A stretch of DNA of 64,000 bases from an uncultured Oscillospiraceae bacterium (GCA_900539695.1 UQDG01000003.1:1-64000); one strand, 5' to 3'. Numbered from the stretch's first letter, positions 16,278 through 25,505 are shown. A program made the numbers and translations. Notes: generated by a model not told the origin, from the letters alone.

Positions 16278-17786
16278 TTAGTTGTTATAATCTGCGATGG
16301 TCACAGAGTTTTTGCTGTAGTACGGCGTCAGGCCCCACAGGTCCGGGCCGGGGGCAACGTCTGTGTAAAACAGCAGCCAGGGGCGCTCTTCCTCGGTCAA
16401 GGGTCGGAACACGACATCGGGCTGGTCGGTATCGGTCAAAATGGCTTCACGTTCGTCCAGCACTTTAGCAAAGCGGGCGGCTTCGCCGTCGGCTAGTTCA
16501 TAGGCGGCCTCCAGCGTGGTGGCAAAGTGGTTATCCTGCCCCTCTTTTACCGTATGGCTGCCGATGCAGGCCATGCAGACCAGCATCGCAGCGCAAACCA
16601 GCGGCAGGCACTTCCCTGCTTTGCCAAGCTGGCGGATGGCAGGCGTCAGACAGACGCCGCGGATACGCTCCAGCCAGCCAAAGAGCAGAAACTCGGTAAC
16701 GGCCAAGCCGAGGATGAAGGTCATCCAGACCACATTCAGCAGCCGCCCGGCACCGATGCCGCCCATCGTGTAGGATGGCAGGAAAATCATGGCCCACATT
16801 AAAATAAAGGTGACGGCCGCACCCGCCAGCGGATGGCGGAACACCCGGTCCGACAGGCTGCTGCTTTGGGCAAGGTACCGCAGCGGTAACGCCAGCAGCA
16901 CCAGCAGGCAGAGCAGCGGTACATCCAGCCAGCGGACCCATTCCAGCACGGCCAGCACAAAGCTTTTCAGCACGGCCTCAACAAAGCCTGCCCCCGCAAA
17001 CCCGGTAGTGCGTACCCGCGTGCCGGGGGCTGTTACGTTGATAAGCAGCCCCGCCACGGCAGCAAGAAATGCCGGCAGATGGTAAAACCTGCGCTGCCGT
17101 GCGCACAGCACAACGGCCAACAGCAGAACCAGCACATTCAAAAGCCCGGCCACCTGGTGCCCACCGCCGATGATAAAGCCAATCACGACCCCGGCGGCGC
17201 AGTACAAAGTGCGCCGCTTACGGGTCAACTGCGGCGCAAAGCACAGCTCGAACGTCAGCCCGGCATTGAGCACGGCCAGCGAGAAATACGGCAGGTAGTT
17301 CATTGCGCCGTTGAACCAGTATAGCCCTTCCACTGGGGCGGGCATGCCCTCGATAAAGGCAAAACAGACCAGCAGTGCCAGCGCCCAGGGCAGCAGCTTT
17401 TGCGCCTGGTCCAAACGGCGCACCACACAGCGGCAGGCCCCGTACAGGCAGAAAAACAACGGTACAAGAACGCAAAGCAGCGTGACCCCATACCAGGCGT
17501 TGCCGAAAATGGCGGGCTGCCAGGCCAGCAGAAAGCCGGAAACATACAGCCCCTGCCAATTCTCAAAGTAATAGACATTGGTGTCCCAGGCAGCTTTCAG
17601 CAGGCGCGGCAGGTCAAAGCCATACTGCTGCATCACCGCGTGGGTGCGGGCCGCGTAAATGTAATCGTCTGCCGAGGGCCGCGCAAACACGGCCAGCACA
17701 AAAACCGGGACCAGCAGCAGCCCGATGAACAGGGTCAGCCGAAGCAGCCAGCGTTTTTGCACCGCAGAATCATGCCAAAAATCCAT
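16278..17786 (-). CDS. Polytopic membrane protein, DUF6056-like
   Basis: This 502-residue protein has about eleven transmembrane segments and an N-terminal RPSADDYIYA motif just after the first helix. The (S/A)DDY motif is typical of DUF6056 and related membrane glycosyltransferase-like (GT-C) proteins. The C-terminus is a soluble domain of about 100 residues. I choose the ATG at 17786, 15 bp after the esterase stop; the longer ORF would overlap the upstream gene. It is last in a run with deoB, ydcF and the esterase. If GT-C-like, it would transfer sugars from lipid carriers outside the membrane, but no donor or acceptor can be assigned. Confidence 0.7.
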   Translation of the reverse strand: MDFWHDSAVQKRWLLRLTLFIGLLLVPVFVLAVFARPSADDYIYAARTHAVMQQYGFDLPRLLKAAWDTNVYYFENWQGLYVSGFLLAWQPAIFGNAWYGVTLLCVLVPLFFCLYGACRCVVRRLDQAQKLLPWALALLVCFAFIEGMPAPVEGLYWFNGAMNYLPYFSLAVLNAGLTFELCFAPQLTRKRRTLYCAAGVVIGFIIGGGHQVAGLLNVLVLLLAVVLCARQRRFYHLPAFLAAVAGLLINVTAPGTRVRTTGFAGAGFVEAVLKSFVLAVLEWVRWLDVPLLCLLVLLALPLRYLAQSSSLSDRVFRHPLAGAAVTFILMWAMIFLPSYTMGGIGAGRLLNVVWMTFILGLAVTEFLLFGWLERIRGVCLTPAIRQLGKAGKCLPLVCAAMLVCMACIGSHTVKEGQDNHFATTLEAAYELADGEAARFAKVLDEREAILTDTDQPDVVFRPLTEEERPWLLFYTDVAPGPDLWGLTPYYSKNSVTIADYNN

Positions 17787-17800
17787 ACACGCGCACCCCG

Positions 17801-18565
17801 TTACGGGTTGCCCAGCGTCATCTGCAGGAAGTAGGTCCACTGCTTCTCCCACCAGACCCAATCATGGGCGACATCATAGCCCCAAATGTCCACGATGGGG
17901 TGGATGCCCTTGCTTTCCAGGATACCCTGCAGTTCCAGCGTGGAGGCCAGCAGGTCACCCTCCCAGGCACCCTGGCCGCAGCACATAATGAACTTATCGG
18001 CTTTATTGAACAGCTCCATGTAGGGATGGTCGGTCGGAAAGTTGCGCATGTAATCGCAGGGAGAGTTGCGGTAGACGAGGTCATCCATGTAATCGCCGAA
18101 GAACATACGGGAAGAATACAGGCCGCTCAAGGCAATGGTACCATTATACAGGTCGGGACGGCGCAGGAAGAAGTTGACGGCATGGCCGCCGCCCATACTG
18201 GCACCGCCCACCAGAATCTTGCCGGTGTGGTCCTCGCCGCCCTGTTCGCGGTTGATCTCCAGCAGGCGCGGGGTCAGCTCCTCACAGATATAGTTGTACC
18301 AGCGCTCCTGCATCTCGATGCGCGGGCGCTCGGGGCCGTGGTTGTCCCAGCTTTCGGGATCGATGCTGTCAGCCGTGAAGATCTGCAGCTTGCCGCTGTC
18401 GATCCAGGGCGCGGCCAGGTTGCACATGTTTCGGTCTTCCCAATCATAAAAGCGGCCGCTCTGGCACGGGAAAATGATAATGGGGCGTCCGGCGTGACCG
18501 TAGACTTTGAACTCCATAAAGCGGTCAAGATACCGGCTGTATTCCTTATAATAACGGATCTGCAT
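17801..18565 (-). CDS. Alpha/beta-hydrolase esterase family protein
   Basis: This 254-residue hydrolase of the esterase-D/mycolyltransferase-like type has its nucleophile elbow as GGASMGGGH near residue 140. The acid and His are likely in the segments WEGDLL and YDVAHDW; the latter contains the conserved late His seen in this family. It lacks a signal peptide, so it is probably cytoplasmic. The ATG at 18565 has GAGGGAACT upstream. It sits 18 bp after the YdcF gene and 14 bp before the DUF6056-like gene. The substrate is unknown; carbohydrate esters or S-formylglutathione-like thioesters are typical of relatives. Confidence 0.82.
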   Translation of the reverse strand: MQIRYYKEYSRYLDRFMEFKVYGHAGRPIIIFPCQSGRFYDWEDRNMCNLAAPWIDSGKLQIFTADSIDPESWDNHGPERPRIEMQERWYNYICEELTPRLLEINREQGGEDHTGKILVGGASMGGGHAVNFFLRRPDLYNGTIALSGLYSSRMFFGDYMDDLVYRNSPCDYMRNFPTDHPYMELFNKADKFIMCCGQGAWEGDLLASTLELQGILESKGIHPIVDIWGYDVAHDWVWWEKQWTYFLQMTLGNP

Positions 18566-18583
18566 GGCAGTTCCCTCCTGATT

Positions 18584-19399
18584 TTATTTGTAAAAAAATC
18601 TCTTGTTCAGATCCAGCAGCCCAACCATAGCGTGCATGGGGCCGGATGTGGAAGTTTTAAATACCCAGTAGTACGCCAGGGCCAGGGCCTCGCGCAGGTA
18701 ACAGGGCAGCACGCTGCGCCACGGCGTGTGGGCGGGCAGTGCAGCGACCGTGGTAAAACTGGCCCGCACCGCATACCGCCCGGCTCGGTAGCAGTGGAAT
18801 GCGTTGGAAACGTAAACGATGGGGGTATCGGCGCTGTAGCCGCGCTCTTTTAAAATATCCAGCGAGAAAGCAAAGTTCTCCTCGGTGGAGGTGGACTTGT
18901 TTTCGGCCAAAACGCGGTCAGCGGGCAGACCTTTTTCAATCAGGTAATCCCGCATGGCCTGGCCTTCGGGAATCCATTCGTCCCTACCCTGCCCGCCGCT
19001 GGTGACGATGAGCAGGTCGGGGTGTTCCGCCGCGTACTCATAGGCTTTATCCAGCCGGTAGCGAAGCAGCATGCTGGGCTTATCCTTGCGCAGGCCCGCA
19101 CCCAGCACGATCATGACCTGCTCCTGCCCGGTGGGCGGGTTGGCGTAACCGCTGACGGCCACAAAGTCAATTAAGGCCAGATATACAACCAGCAAAACGC
19201 CCAGCACGATGCCTACAACGCGCCCGGCCCCGGTGTGGAGCCAACCCGCCAGTGGTTTATGCCAGATGGCGCAGGCCGTGATGGCAGCCGTCAGCACCCA
19301 GACCATCAGGTTGCCCATGTTGAAGTTGCTTAAAAACACCAGCATGAGCGAATAGGCGACCAGCGCTGCGGCCAGAATCCATAAGAGAAGGATGCCCAT
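18584..19399 (-). CDS. YdcF/DUF218 family membrane protein
   Basis: This 271-residue protein has three to four N-terminal transmembrane helices (about residues 1-95) followed by a DUF218 domain. Typical motifs are VLGAGLRKDKPSMLLRYRLDKA, LLIVTSGGQGRDEWIPEGQAMRDYL and ENKSTSTEENFAFS. DUF218 proteins include SanA/YdcF, linked to envelope barrier or polysaccharide functions, but the reaction is unknown. I choose the ATG at 19399, the nearest start to the first TM; the longer ORF begins inside deoB and lacks family resemblance. The deoB stop is 1 bp away, so the two genes are tightly coupled. Confidence 0.82.
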   Translation of the reverse strand: MGILLLWILAAALVAYSLMLVFLSNFNMGNLMVWVLTAAITACAIWHKPLAGWLHTGAGRVVGIVLGVLLVVYLALIDFVAVSGYANPPTGQEQVMIVLGAGLRKDKPSMLLRYRLDKAYEYAAEHPDLLIVTSGGQGRDEWIPEGQAMRDYLIEKGLPADRVLAENKSTSTEENFAFSLDILKERGYSADTPIVYVSNAFHCYRAGRYAVRASFTTVAALPAHTPWRSVLPCYLREALALAYYWVFKTSTSGPMHAMVGLLDLNKRFFYK

Positions 19400-19400
19400 C

Positions 19401-20576
19401 TTACTTGCAGATCTCATCGTACACGCCGCAGCCGGCTGCGCAGTAGTCAACATCCAGCGCCTTGCAGACGGTATCGGCGATGGTGGCAAAGCTGTAGCGG
19501 GTGTGCAGGTTCACGCCTGGCTTGATCTCACTGCCATACACCAGGAATGGCACATGCTCGCGGGTGTGGTCGGTGGTCTTAGTGTAGCTGGGGTCACAGC
19601 CGTGATCTGCCGTGACCATCAGGATGTCCTCAGGGCGCATCTTGGCCATGAATTGGGGCAGCCAATCGTTGAACTCGGCGGCAGCGGCAGCATAACCGGC
19701 TACATCGCGGCGGTGGCCGTACAGCATGTCGAAGTCGACGAGGTTGACGAAGGCCAGGCCCTCAAAGTCGCGGTCGGCCAGATCCAGCGTGACCTGCAGG
19801 CCCTCAGTGTTTCCGCTGGTGCGGATGGTCTCGCCGATGCCCTTCCCGGCAAAAATGTCGTGGATCTTGCCCACACCAATGGTGGACTTGCCGGCAGCCT
19901 GGATAGCGTCCAGCATCGTATCACGCGGCGGCACCAGGCTGTAGTCGTGGCGACGCGGGGTGCGGGTGAAGTTGGCGGAGCAATCGCCCACAAACGGGCG
20001 GGCGATGACGCGGCCTACGCCGTATTTGCCCACCAGCAGCTCACGGGCCTGGGCACAAATTTCATAGAGCTTTTCAACGGGGACGATGGCCTCGTTGGCG
20101 GCGATCTGGAACACGCTGTCGGCGGAGGTATAGACGATCAGCGCACCGGTCTTCATGTGCTCCTCGCCGTAATCGCGGATGACCTCAGTGCCGGAATAAG
20201 GCTTGTTGCACAGCACCTGAAAGCCGGTCTTGGCAGTGAAAGCGTCCAGCAGGTCTTTCGGAAAACCGTTCGGGAAGGTGGGCAGCGGGTCGGCACTCAG
20301 CAGACCGGCAATCTCCCAGTGGCCGATGGTGGTATCCTTGCCGGCGCTGGCCTCACGGAGGCGGGCAAAGCTGCCGATAGGCTCGGCCACGGGGGTGCCG
20401 CAGGTCACACCGTCCAGGTTGAACATGCCCAGCTTGGCCAGATTGTCGCCCTTAAAATTGGGGTGGCCGGCAATGGCGCCCAGGGTGTTGGTGCCTGCAT
20501 CGCCAAACTGTGGGGCGTCCGGCTCAGCGCCGACGCCGAAGCTATCGAGAACGATCAAAAAAACACGTTTTGCCAT
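19401..20576 (-). CDS. deoB: Phosphopentomutase
   Basis: DeoB interconverts ribose-1-phosphate or deoxyribose-1-phosphate with the 5-phosphates, linking nucleoside salvage to central metabolism. It belongs to the alkaline-phosphatase superfamily. The metal and catalytic features are visible: LDSFGVGAEPDA at the N-terminus, and LMVTADHGCDPSYTKTTDHTREHVPFLVYG near the C-terminus with Asp/His ligands. The 391-residue length is normal. A promoter lies at 20642-20670 and a CAGGAGACAACCT ribosome site precedes the ATG. It heads an operon with ydcF, an esterase and a DUF6056-like gene, none of which belongs to nucleoside metabolism. Confidence 0.96.
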   Translation of the reverse strand: MAKRVFLIVLDSFGVGAEPDAPQFGDAGTNTLGAIAGHPNFKGDNLAKLGMFNLDGVTCGTPVAEPIGSFARLREASAGKDTTIGHWEIAGLLSADPLPTFPNGFPKDLLDAFTAKTGFQVLCNKPYSGTEVIRDYGEEHMKTGALIVYTSADSVFQIAANEAIVPVEKLYEICAQARELLVGKYGVGRVIARPFVGDCSANFTRTPRRHDYSLVPPRDTMLDAIQAAGKSTIGVGKIHDIFAGKGIGETIRTSGNTEGLQVTLDLADRDFEGLAFVNLVDFDMLYGHRRDVAGYAAAAAEFNDWLPQFMAKMRPEDILMVTADHGCDPSYTKTTDHTREHVPFLVYGSEIKPGVNLHTRYSFATIADTVCKALDVDYCAAGCGVYDEICK

Positions 20577-20641
20577 AGGTTGTCTCCTGTCTGTATCATA
20601 AACATTGTGTGCGTTGAATACGTAGAATATACCTATTTAAG

Positions 20642-20670
20642 ATTATACCCTATTTTGGGAGGATTGTAAA
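20642..20670 (-). promoter_or_regulatory. deoB operon promoter
   Basis: On the minus strand TTTACA (20665-20670), 17 bp and TATAAT (20642-20647) precede deoB, leaving a leader of about 60 nt. Confidence 0.75.
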
Positions 20671-20746
20671 CAGAAAGCCCGTCCTGTGCAGCGGAAACGT
20701 GAGCAATATTTGCACAGTAAAACATGTGTAAAGTGGATTTGCGTAC

Positions 20747-20776
20747 TTGTACAAAAGCGGAAATGTGTAGTATAAT
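20747..20776 (+). promoter_or_regulatory. pyk-luxS promoter
   Basis: TTGTAC (20747-20752), 18 bp and TATAAT (20771-20776) precede pyk by 44 bp. The ribosome site is TGGAGGTC near 20805. Confidence 0.75.
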
Positions 20777-20820
20777 AGCTTCGATTAATGTTCAGATTTC
20801 TTCAATGGAGGTCATGATAT

Positions 20821-22566
20821 ATGCGTAAAACAAAAATTGTCTGTACGATGGGCCCTTCTACCGAAAAGCCGGGTATTCTGCGCCAGCTGATGGAGAATGG
20901 CATGAACGTTGCCCGTTTCAACTTTTCCCACGGTGATTACGAGGAGCACAAGGGGCGTTTTAACGCCCTGCGCGCCCTGAGCAAAGAGCTGGACCTGCCA
21001 GTTGCTGCCATGCTGGATACCAAAGGCCCTGAGATCCGCTTGGGCACCTTCAAGAACGGCGTGGAGAAGCTGGTCACCGGCCAGAAGTTCACCCTGACTT
21101 CCCGGGAGGTCGAGGGCACCAACGAGATCTGCTCTGTCTCCTACAAAGAGCTGCCCCGCGACGTTGCCGCTGGCGGCCGTATCATGCTGGACGACGGTCT
21201 GATCGAGCTGGGTATCGACGAAGTGAGCGACACCGACATCGTCTGCACCGTCAAGAACGATGGCACCATCAAGACTAAGAAGGGTGTCAACGTCCCCGGT
21301 GTGCACCTGTCCATGCCCTACATGAGCAACCGCGACCGCAACGATATTCTGTTCGGTATCGAGCAGGGCTTCGATCTGATTTCTGCCAGCTTCGTGCGCA
21401 ACGCCCAGGACATCATGGAAATTCGCCACCTGCTGGACGAGCACAACAGCAACATCCGCATCATCGCCAAGATCGAGAACCAGGAGGGCATCGATAACAT
21501 CGACGAGATCCTGACTGTGGCTGACGGCATCATGGTTGCCCGCGGCGATATGGGCGTTGAGATCGACTTTGCCGAGATCCCCTCCATCCAGAAGAACCTG
21601 ATCGACCGTGCCATGAGCGCCGGTAAGATCTGCATTACCGCTACCCAGATGCTGGATTCCATGATCGTGAACCCGCGCCCCACCCGTGCTGAGATCACCG
21701 ACGTTGCCAACGCTATTTATGACGGCACCGGCGCGGTCATGCTGTCTGGCGAGACCGCTGCAGGCAAGTATCCCGTCGAGGCCCTGAAGGCTATGGCCAC
21801 CATCGCCGAGGCTACCGAGTCCGACTCCAACTTTGATTCCCTGGTTCACCACACCCGCGGTGAGAACAGCCGCCTGTCCGTCAGCGCTGCTGTGGGCCAC
21901 GCTGCCTGCACCACTGCCAACGATATTGGGGCTACCGCTATTATCACCGCCTCCAAGAGCGGCGAGACCGCCCGCCTGCTGAGCCGCTTCCGCCCGGATG
22001 CTCAGATCATCGCCTGCGTGCTGGATGAGACCACTCGCCGCCAGCTGAACGTCTACCGCGGCGTGACCCCCTTGCTGATGAACTATGCCCACTCTACCGA
22101 CGAGCTGATCAGCATGTCGGTTGAAAATGCCAAGGGCGCTGGTTTGATCCAGGACGGCGATCTGGTCGTTGTCACCGCCGGTGTTCCGGTTGGCGTTTCC
22201 GGTACTACCAACATGATTAAGGTCCACATGGTCGGTGACAGCCTGCTGGCTGGTGTCGGTATCGGCAGCCGCAACGCTAAGGGCGAAGTCTGCGTCTGCC
22301 GCAGCGCAGCCGAGGCTGCCAAGAAGTTCAAGCCCGGTCAGATCCTGGTCGTGCCTTTCACCACCAACGATGAGCTGCCGTTCATCCGCGAGGCCGCCGG
22401 TGTCATCACCGAGGAAGCCGGTGCCAACAGCCATTCCGCTATCGTTGGCCTGACCTTGAACAAGGCCGTTATCGTGGGCGCTACCAACGCTACCCGTACA
22501 CTGAAAGACGGTATGGTCATCTCGATGGACTGCATCCGCGGCACTGTCCAGCTGATGGCTAACTAA
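20821..22566 (+). CDS. pyk: Pyruvate kinase with C-terminal PEP-utilizing (mobile) domain
   Basis: Pyruvate kinase transfers phosphate from PEP to ADP at the end of glycolysis. The 581-residue form is longer than the approximately 470-residue core because it carries an extra C-terminal PEP-utilising mobile domain, containing the GANSHSAI motif near residue 535. This resembles Bacillus and clostridial Pyk. Core motifs are visible: MRKTKIVCTMGPST, the metal site EGID region (IAKIENQEGIDNIDE) and the ARGDMGVEI loop. The first ATG has a consensus site upstream. It is followed 10 bp later by luxS, so glycolytic and S-adenosylhomocysteine-recycling genes appear co-transcribed here. Confidence 0.97.
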   Translation: MRKTKIVCTMGPSTEKPGILRQLMENGMNVARFNFSHGDYEEHKGRFNALRALSKELDLPVAAMLDTKGPEIRLGTFKNGVEKLVTGQKFTLTSREVEGTNEICSVSYKELPRDVAAGGRIMLDDGLIELGIDEVSDTDIVCTVKNDGTIKTKKGVNVPGVHLSMPYMSNRDRNDILFGIEQGFDLISASFVRNAQDIMEIRHLLDEHNSNIRIIAKIENQEGIDNIDEILTVADGIMVARGDMGVEIDFAEIPSIQKNLIDRAMSAGKICITATQMLDSMIVNPRPTRAEITDVANAIYDGTGAVMLSGETAAGKYPVEALKAMATIAEATESDSNFDSLVHHTRGENSRLSVSAAVGHAACTTANDIGATAIITASKSGETARLLSRFRPDAQIIACVLDETTRRQLNVYRGVTPLLMNYAHSTDELISMSVENAKGAGLIQDGDLVVVTAGVPVGVSGTTNMIKVHMVGDSLLAGVGIGSRNAKGEVCVCRSAAEAAKKFKPGQILVVPFTTNDELPFIREAAGVITEEAGANSHSAIVGLTLNKAVIVGATNATRTLKDGMVISMDCIRGTVQLMAN

Positions 22567-22576
22567 GGAGCAGATG

Positions 22577-23038
22577 ATGGAACGCATTGCGAGTTTCTGC
22601 GTGGATCACACCAAATTGCAGCCGGGTATGTACCTTTCCCGTCAGGACGGCGCAAACGGTGAGATTTTGACCTGGGATATCCGCATGAAGCAGCCCAATA
22701 AGGGCAGTTATCTTTCCCCCGCTGCCGCCCACACGCTGGAACACCTGTTTGCGACTTATGCCCGCAACAGCAAGTACAGCAGCGGCGTGGTCTATGTCGG
22801 CCCGATGGGCTGCCTGACCGGCTTTTATCTGCTGACGACCGGCCTGACACCGGCCGAGGCCCTGGACCTAACCCGCAGCGCTTTTGCCTGGATGGCTGAG
22901 TACGAGGGCGAGATCCCCGGTGCTTCGGCAGTGGAATGTGGCAACTATCTGATGATGGACCCCATTGCCGCCAAAGCCGAGGCCGCCGCCATGCTGCCGG
23001 TGCTGGAAAAACTGGACGCTGACCAGCTGCATTATTGA
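22577..23038 (+). CDS. luxS: LuxS, S-ribosylhomocysteine lyase
   Basis: LuxS cleaves S-ribosylhomocysteine to homocysteine and DPD, the autoinducer-2 precursor, as part of SAM by-product recycling. The iron/zinc ligands are visible as HTLEH (His52, His56 with this start) and Cys in VECGNY. The catalytic Cys lies in GPMGCLTGFY. The 153-residue length is normal. I prefer the second of two adjacent ATGs (22577), which is 6 bases after AAGGAG. A strong terminator follows. It sits directly after pyk; no pfs gene is in the window. The nearby metH/metF genes could use the homocysteine. Confidence 0.95.
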   Translation: MERIASFCVDHTKLQPGMYLSRQDGANGEILTWDIRMKQPNKGSYLSPAAAHTLEHLFATYARNSKYSSGVVYVGPMGCLTGFYLLTTGLTPAEALDLTRSAFAWMAEYEGEIPGASAVECGNYLMMDPIAAKAEAAAMLPVLEKLDADQLHY

Positions 23039-23056
23039 TAACTGAGACATAAAAAT

Positions 23057-23088
23057 CCCGCCGCACGATTTCGTGCGGCGGGCTTTTT
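23057..23088 (+). terminator. pyk-luxS terminator
   Basis: A perfect 12-bp stem (cccgccgcacga / tcgtgcggcggg) with a 2-nt loop and a T run follows luxS. Confidence 0.9.
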
Positions 23089-23106
23089 GCTTTATGTAAG
23101 GGAAAA

Positions 23107-24072
23107 TCAAATCAGAGCAGCAGTGATCAGAGCCATCTTGTAGACTTCCTCGGCATTGCAGCCACGGGACAGGTCATTGATGGGCGCGTTCAGACCTTGC
23201 AGGATGGGGCCGTAAGCCTCAAAGCCGCCCAGACGCTGAGCAATCTTGTAGCCGATGTTGCCGGCATTGATGTTGGGGAAGATGAAGGTATTGGCGTAAC
23301 CGGCAACCTTGGAGCCGGGAGCCTTCAGCTGGCCGACCTCGGGTGCAACGGCGGCGTCGAACTGCAGCTCGCCGTCGACCTTCAGCTCGGGATGTGCCTC
23401 CTGGACGCGGGCGGTAGCATTGCGCATCTTGTCGACGGTCTCGCCCTTGCCGGAACCCTTGGTGGAGTAGGACAGCAGAGCAACGCGGGGATCAATGCCG
23501 AAGACCTCAGCGGTGTGTGCGGTCTCAACAGTGGACTCAACGATCTCGTCCTCAGAAGGATCGATGTTGATGGCGCAGTCGCCCATGGCAATGCTCTCGT
23601 CGCCGCGCATCAGGATGAAGCAGGAGCTGACGGACTTGATGCCGGGCTTGCACTTGATCAGCTGCAGAGCGGGACGGACGGTGTCAGCGGTGGAGTAAGT
23701 AGCGCCGCCCAGCAGGCAGTCGGCCTTGCCCATCTTGACCAGCATGGTGCCGAAGTAGTTGCCCTTGGACAGAGCGGCACGGCACTGCTCGTCGGTCATC
23801 TTGCCCTTGCGCAGCTCGACCATCTTGGCGACCATAGCGTCAAATTCAGGATAAGCGGTAGGATCGATGATCTCGGCACCAGTGATGTCAAAATTGTCTT
23901 CAGCGGCGGCCTTTTTAACAGCCTCAGGCTCACCCAGCAGGATGACTTTCAGGGTCTTGCCTGCCAGCAGACGGCTGGCGGCGGAAAGGATGCGAGCGTC
24001 AGTGCCCTCGGTAAAGACGATGGACTTCGGCTCGGCCTGCAGTTTCTTTTCAAAATTCTCAAAAATGGACAT
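23107..24072 (-). CDS. pta: Phosphate acetyltransferase
   Basis: Pta interconverts acetyl-CoA and acetyl phosphate, the first step of acetate and ATP formation in fermenters. The 321-residue protein has the PTA/PTB fold: N-terminal KSIVFTEGTDARILSAASRL, the central segment GNYFGTMLVKMGKADCLLGGA, and the C-terminal ANTFIFPNINAGNIGYKIAQRLGG motif. I start at the ATG at 24072, which has a GGAGGAAG site, in preference to the upstream in-frame start that overlaps that site. A good promoter lies at 24129-24156. No ackA is in the window. Confidence 0.95.
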   Translation of the reverse strand: MSIFENFEKKLQAEPKSIVFTEGTDARILSAASRLLAGKTLKVILLGEPEAVKKAAAEDNFDITGAEIIDPTAYPEFDAMVAKMVELRKGKMTDEQCRAALSKGNYFGTMLVKMGKADCLLGGATYSTADTVRPALQLIKCKPGIKSVSSCFILMRGDESIAMGDCAINIDPSEDEIVESTVETAHTAEVFGIDPRVALLSYSTKGSGKGETVDKMRNATARVQEAHPELKVDGELQFDAAVAPEVGQLKAPGSKVAGYANTFIFPNINAGNIGYKIAQRLGGFEAYGPILQGLNAPINDLSRGCNAEEVYKMALITAALI

Positions 24073-24128
24073 ACAAACTTCCTCCATATTTTAGCGCAGA
24101 ACAACCACTGCGCAACACTTACACAATA

Positions 24129-24156
24129 ATTATAGCACCCAAAACAGGCTTTGCAA
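24129..24156 (-). promoter_or_regulatory. pta promoter
   Basis: On the minus strand TTGCAA (24151-24156), 16 bp and TATAAT (24129-24134) lie about 57 bp before the pta ATG. Confidence 0.7.
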
Positions 24157-24267
24157 AGGAAATGCGCGATTACTGCGGCAAGTGGGCAAAATACGTTCGC
24201 CGTTGGCTAAAATGACAAAATACTTCACAAAGTTAATTATATATCAAGCCACATTGACGAAAAAATA

Positions 24268-24537
24268 TCAAATTCGACCCGCCAACAGCCAGTACCCTGC
24301 CGCCAGCTGTGCCACCAAAATCAGCGGCATGCCGACCACAAAGTACCAATGGCGGGTCTTATGATGGAACAGGTACATGCTTAAAAGCGCACCCACACTG
24401 CCGCCAACGAGGGCTGCCGCAAACAGGGTACGCTCCGGGATGCGCCACAGGTGCCGTCTGGCACGGCGCTTATCCTCTGCCATCAGAAACAATGACAGTA
24501 GATTGATGATGACCAGATACACAAACAAAATTTTCAT
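24268..24537 (-). CDS. DUF1294 small membrane protein, possibly leaderless
   Basis: This 89-residue membrane protein matches DUF1294. The first helix (LFVYLVIINLLSLFLM) is followed by DKRRARRHLWRIPE, and two more helices follow. The function of the family is unknown. The first helix needs the ATG at 24537, so the start is firm, yet no ribosome site precedes it (GGTGTC only). A TATAAT (24544-24549 on the minus strand) ends 6 bases before the ATG, which would place the transcription start at or near the A of the start codon. This suggests leaderless translation. It stands alone between pta and the RmlD-like gene. Confidence 0.85.
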   Translation of the reverse strand: MKILFVYLVIINLLSLFLMAEDKRRARRHLWRIPERTLFAAALVGGSVGALLSMYLFHHKTRHWYFVVGMPLILVAQLAAGYWLLAGRI

Positions 24538-24543
24538 GACACC

Positions 24544-24549
24544 ATTATA
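24544..24549 (-). promoter_or_regulatory. -10 box six bases before the DUF1294 start
   Basis: A perfect TATAAT on the minus strand ends six bases from the ATG. The -35 region is weak. The spacing implies a leaderless transcript. Confidence 0.45.
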
Positions 24550-24609
24550 TCATAAATCTCAAAAATATGGTAGAATACAAAATAAAAGTATAAAAGTGGG
24601 GACGCAACG

Positions 24610-25461
24610 ATGAAACGTATTTTTGTTACCGGTGCAGGCGGCTTTGTGGGCGCGCGTGCCTGCCGTTTTTTGCAGGGAAACTATGAGGTGCTGACCCTGC
24701 CCAAGGGCTGGATGGCCAGCTGCACCGAACTGCAGCTGATGCAGAGTATTGCTGAGGCGCAGCCGGACGTGATCCTGCACACGGCGGCCATCTCTGATAC
24801 CGGCTACACGGAGCAGCACCCGGAGGAAGCCTACCGTGCCAATGTGGAGCTGCCGCTTTGGCTGGCGCGCGCCGCCGCGCAGTGTGGGGCAAGGCTGGTG
24901 GGCTTCAGCTCTGACCAAGTCTACGCCGGCGTGCAGCAGCCCGGCTCACTGCCGGAAACGATGGAACTTTCCCCTGCCAACGTCTACGGCCGTCAGAAAC
25001 TGGAAATGGAGCAACGCATGTTGGATGCCTGCCCGGACACAGTATTGCTGCGTGCAACCTGGATGTACGACCTGCCCAGCTATGGACTACCCATCCGGGG
25101 CAACCTGCCGCTGAACCTGATAAAAGCGACGATGTATGGAGAAAAACTACGCTTCTCTAACCGTGACTACCGTGGCATCACCTACGTGCGGCAGGCGGTA
25201 GAAAACTTGGTGCCTGCTGCCAACCTGCCCGGCGGCGTGTACAATTACGGCAGCGAAAACAGAGAGGATATGGTGACGACCGCTTTAGCCTTTGCTGAGG
25301 CTTTGCGGCTGCCGGATGTAGATAACCTGATAGAAGCAGTGGACTGGCAGCGGAATCTAGCGATGGATTGCGGAAAACTGCGCGGATATGGGATAAGGTT
25401 TGATACCACGCAGGAGGGCATTTACCATTGCTTGAATGACTACGGCGTTGCGGATTTATAA
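24610..25461 (+). CDS. RmlD-like NAD(P)-dependent sugar-nucleotide reductase
   Basis: This 283-residue short-chain dehydrogenase of the extended RmlD type has an N-terminal VTGAGGFVGARACRFL dinucleotide-binding motif. The active-site YGRQKLEMEQ (YxxxK) lies near residue 125 and is preceded by the GFSSDQVYAG segment. RmlD reduces dTDP-4-dehydrorhamnose. This protein could use that or another sugar, since no rmlABC genes are near. The ATG at 24610 follows TGGGGACGCAACG, a weak ribosome site. It is a single gene with no clear partner, transcribed toward the tmRNA gene. Confidence 0.82.
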   Translation: MKRIFVTGAGGFVGARACRFLQGNYEVLTLPKGWMASCTELQLMQSIAEAQPDVILHTAAISDTGYTEQHPEEAYRANVELPLWLARAAAQCGARLVGFSSDQVYAGVQQPGSLPETMELSPANVYGRQKLEMEQRMLDACPDTVLLRATWMYDLPSYGLPIRGNLPLNLIKATMYGEKLRFSNRDYRGITYVRQAVENLVPAANLPGGVYNYGSENREDMVTTALAFAEALRLPDVDNLIEAVDWQRNLAMDCGKLRGYGIRFDTTQEGIYHCLNDYGVADL

Positions 25462-25505
25462 CCTAGTATAAAAGAATCGGGTAAAGTGTCTGTCCCCCGC
25501 AGGCT

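Noticed and set aside
19392..20669. Plus-strand 425-codon frame opposite deoB
   Set aside because: Antisense to a clearly conserved enzyme; no ribosome site.
20812..22587. Minus-strand 591-codon frame opposite pyruvate kinase
   Set aside because: Antisense shadow of a highly conserved gene.
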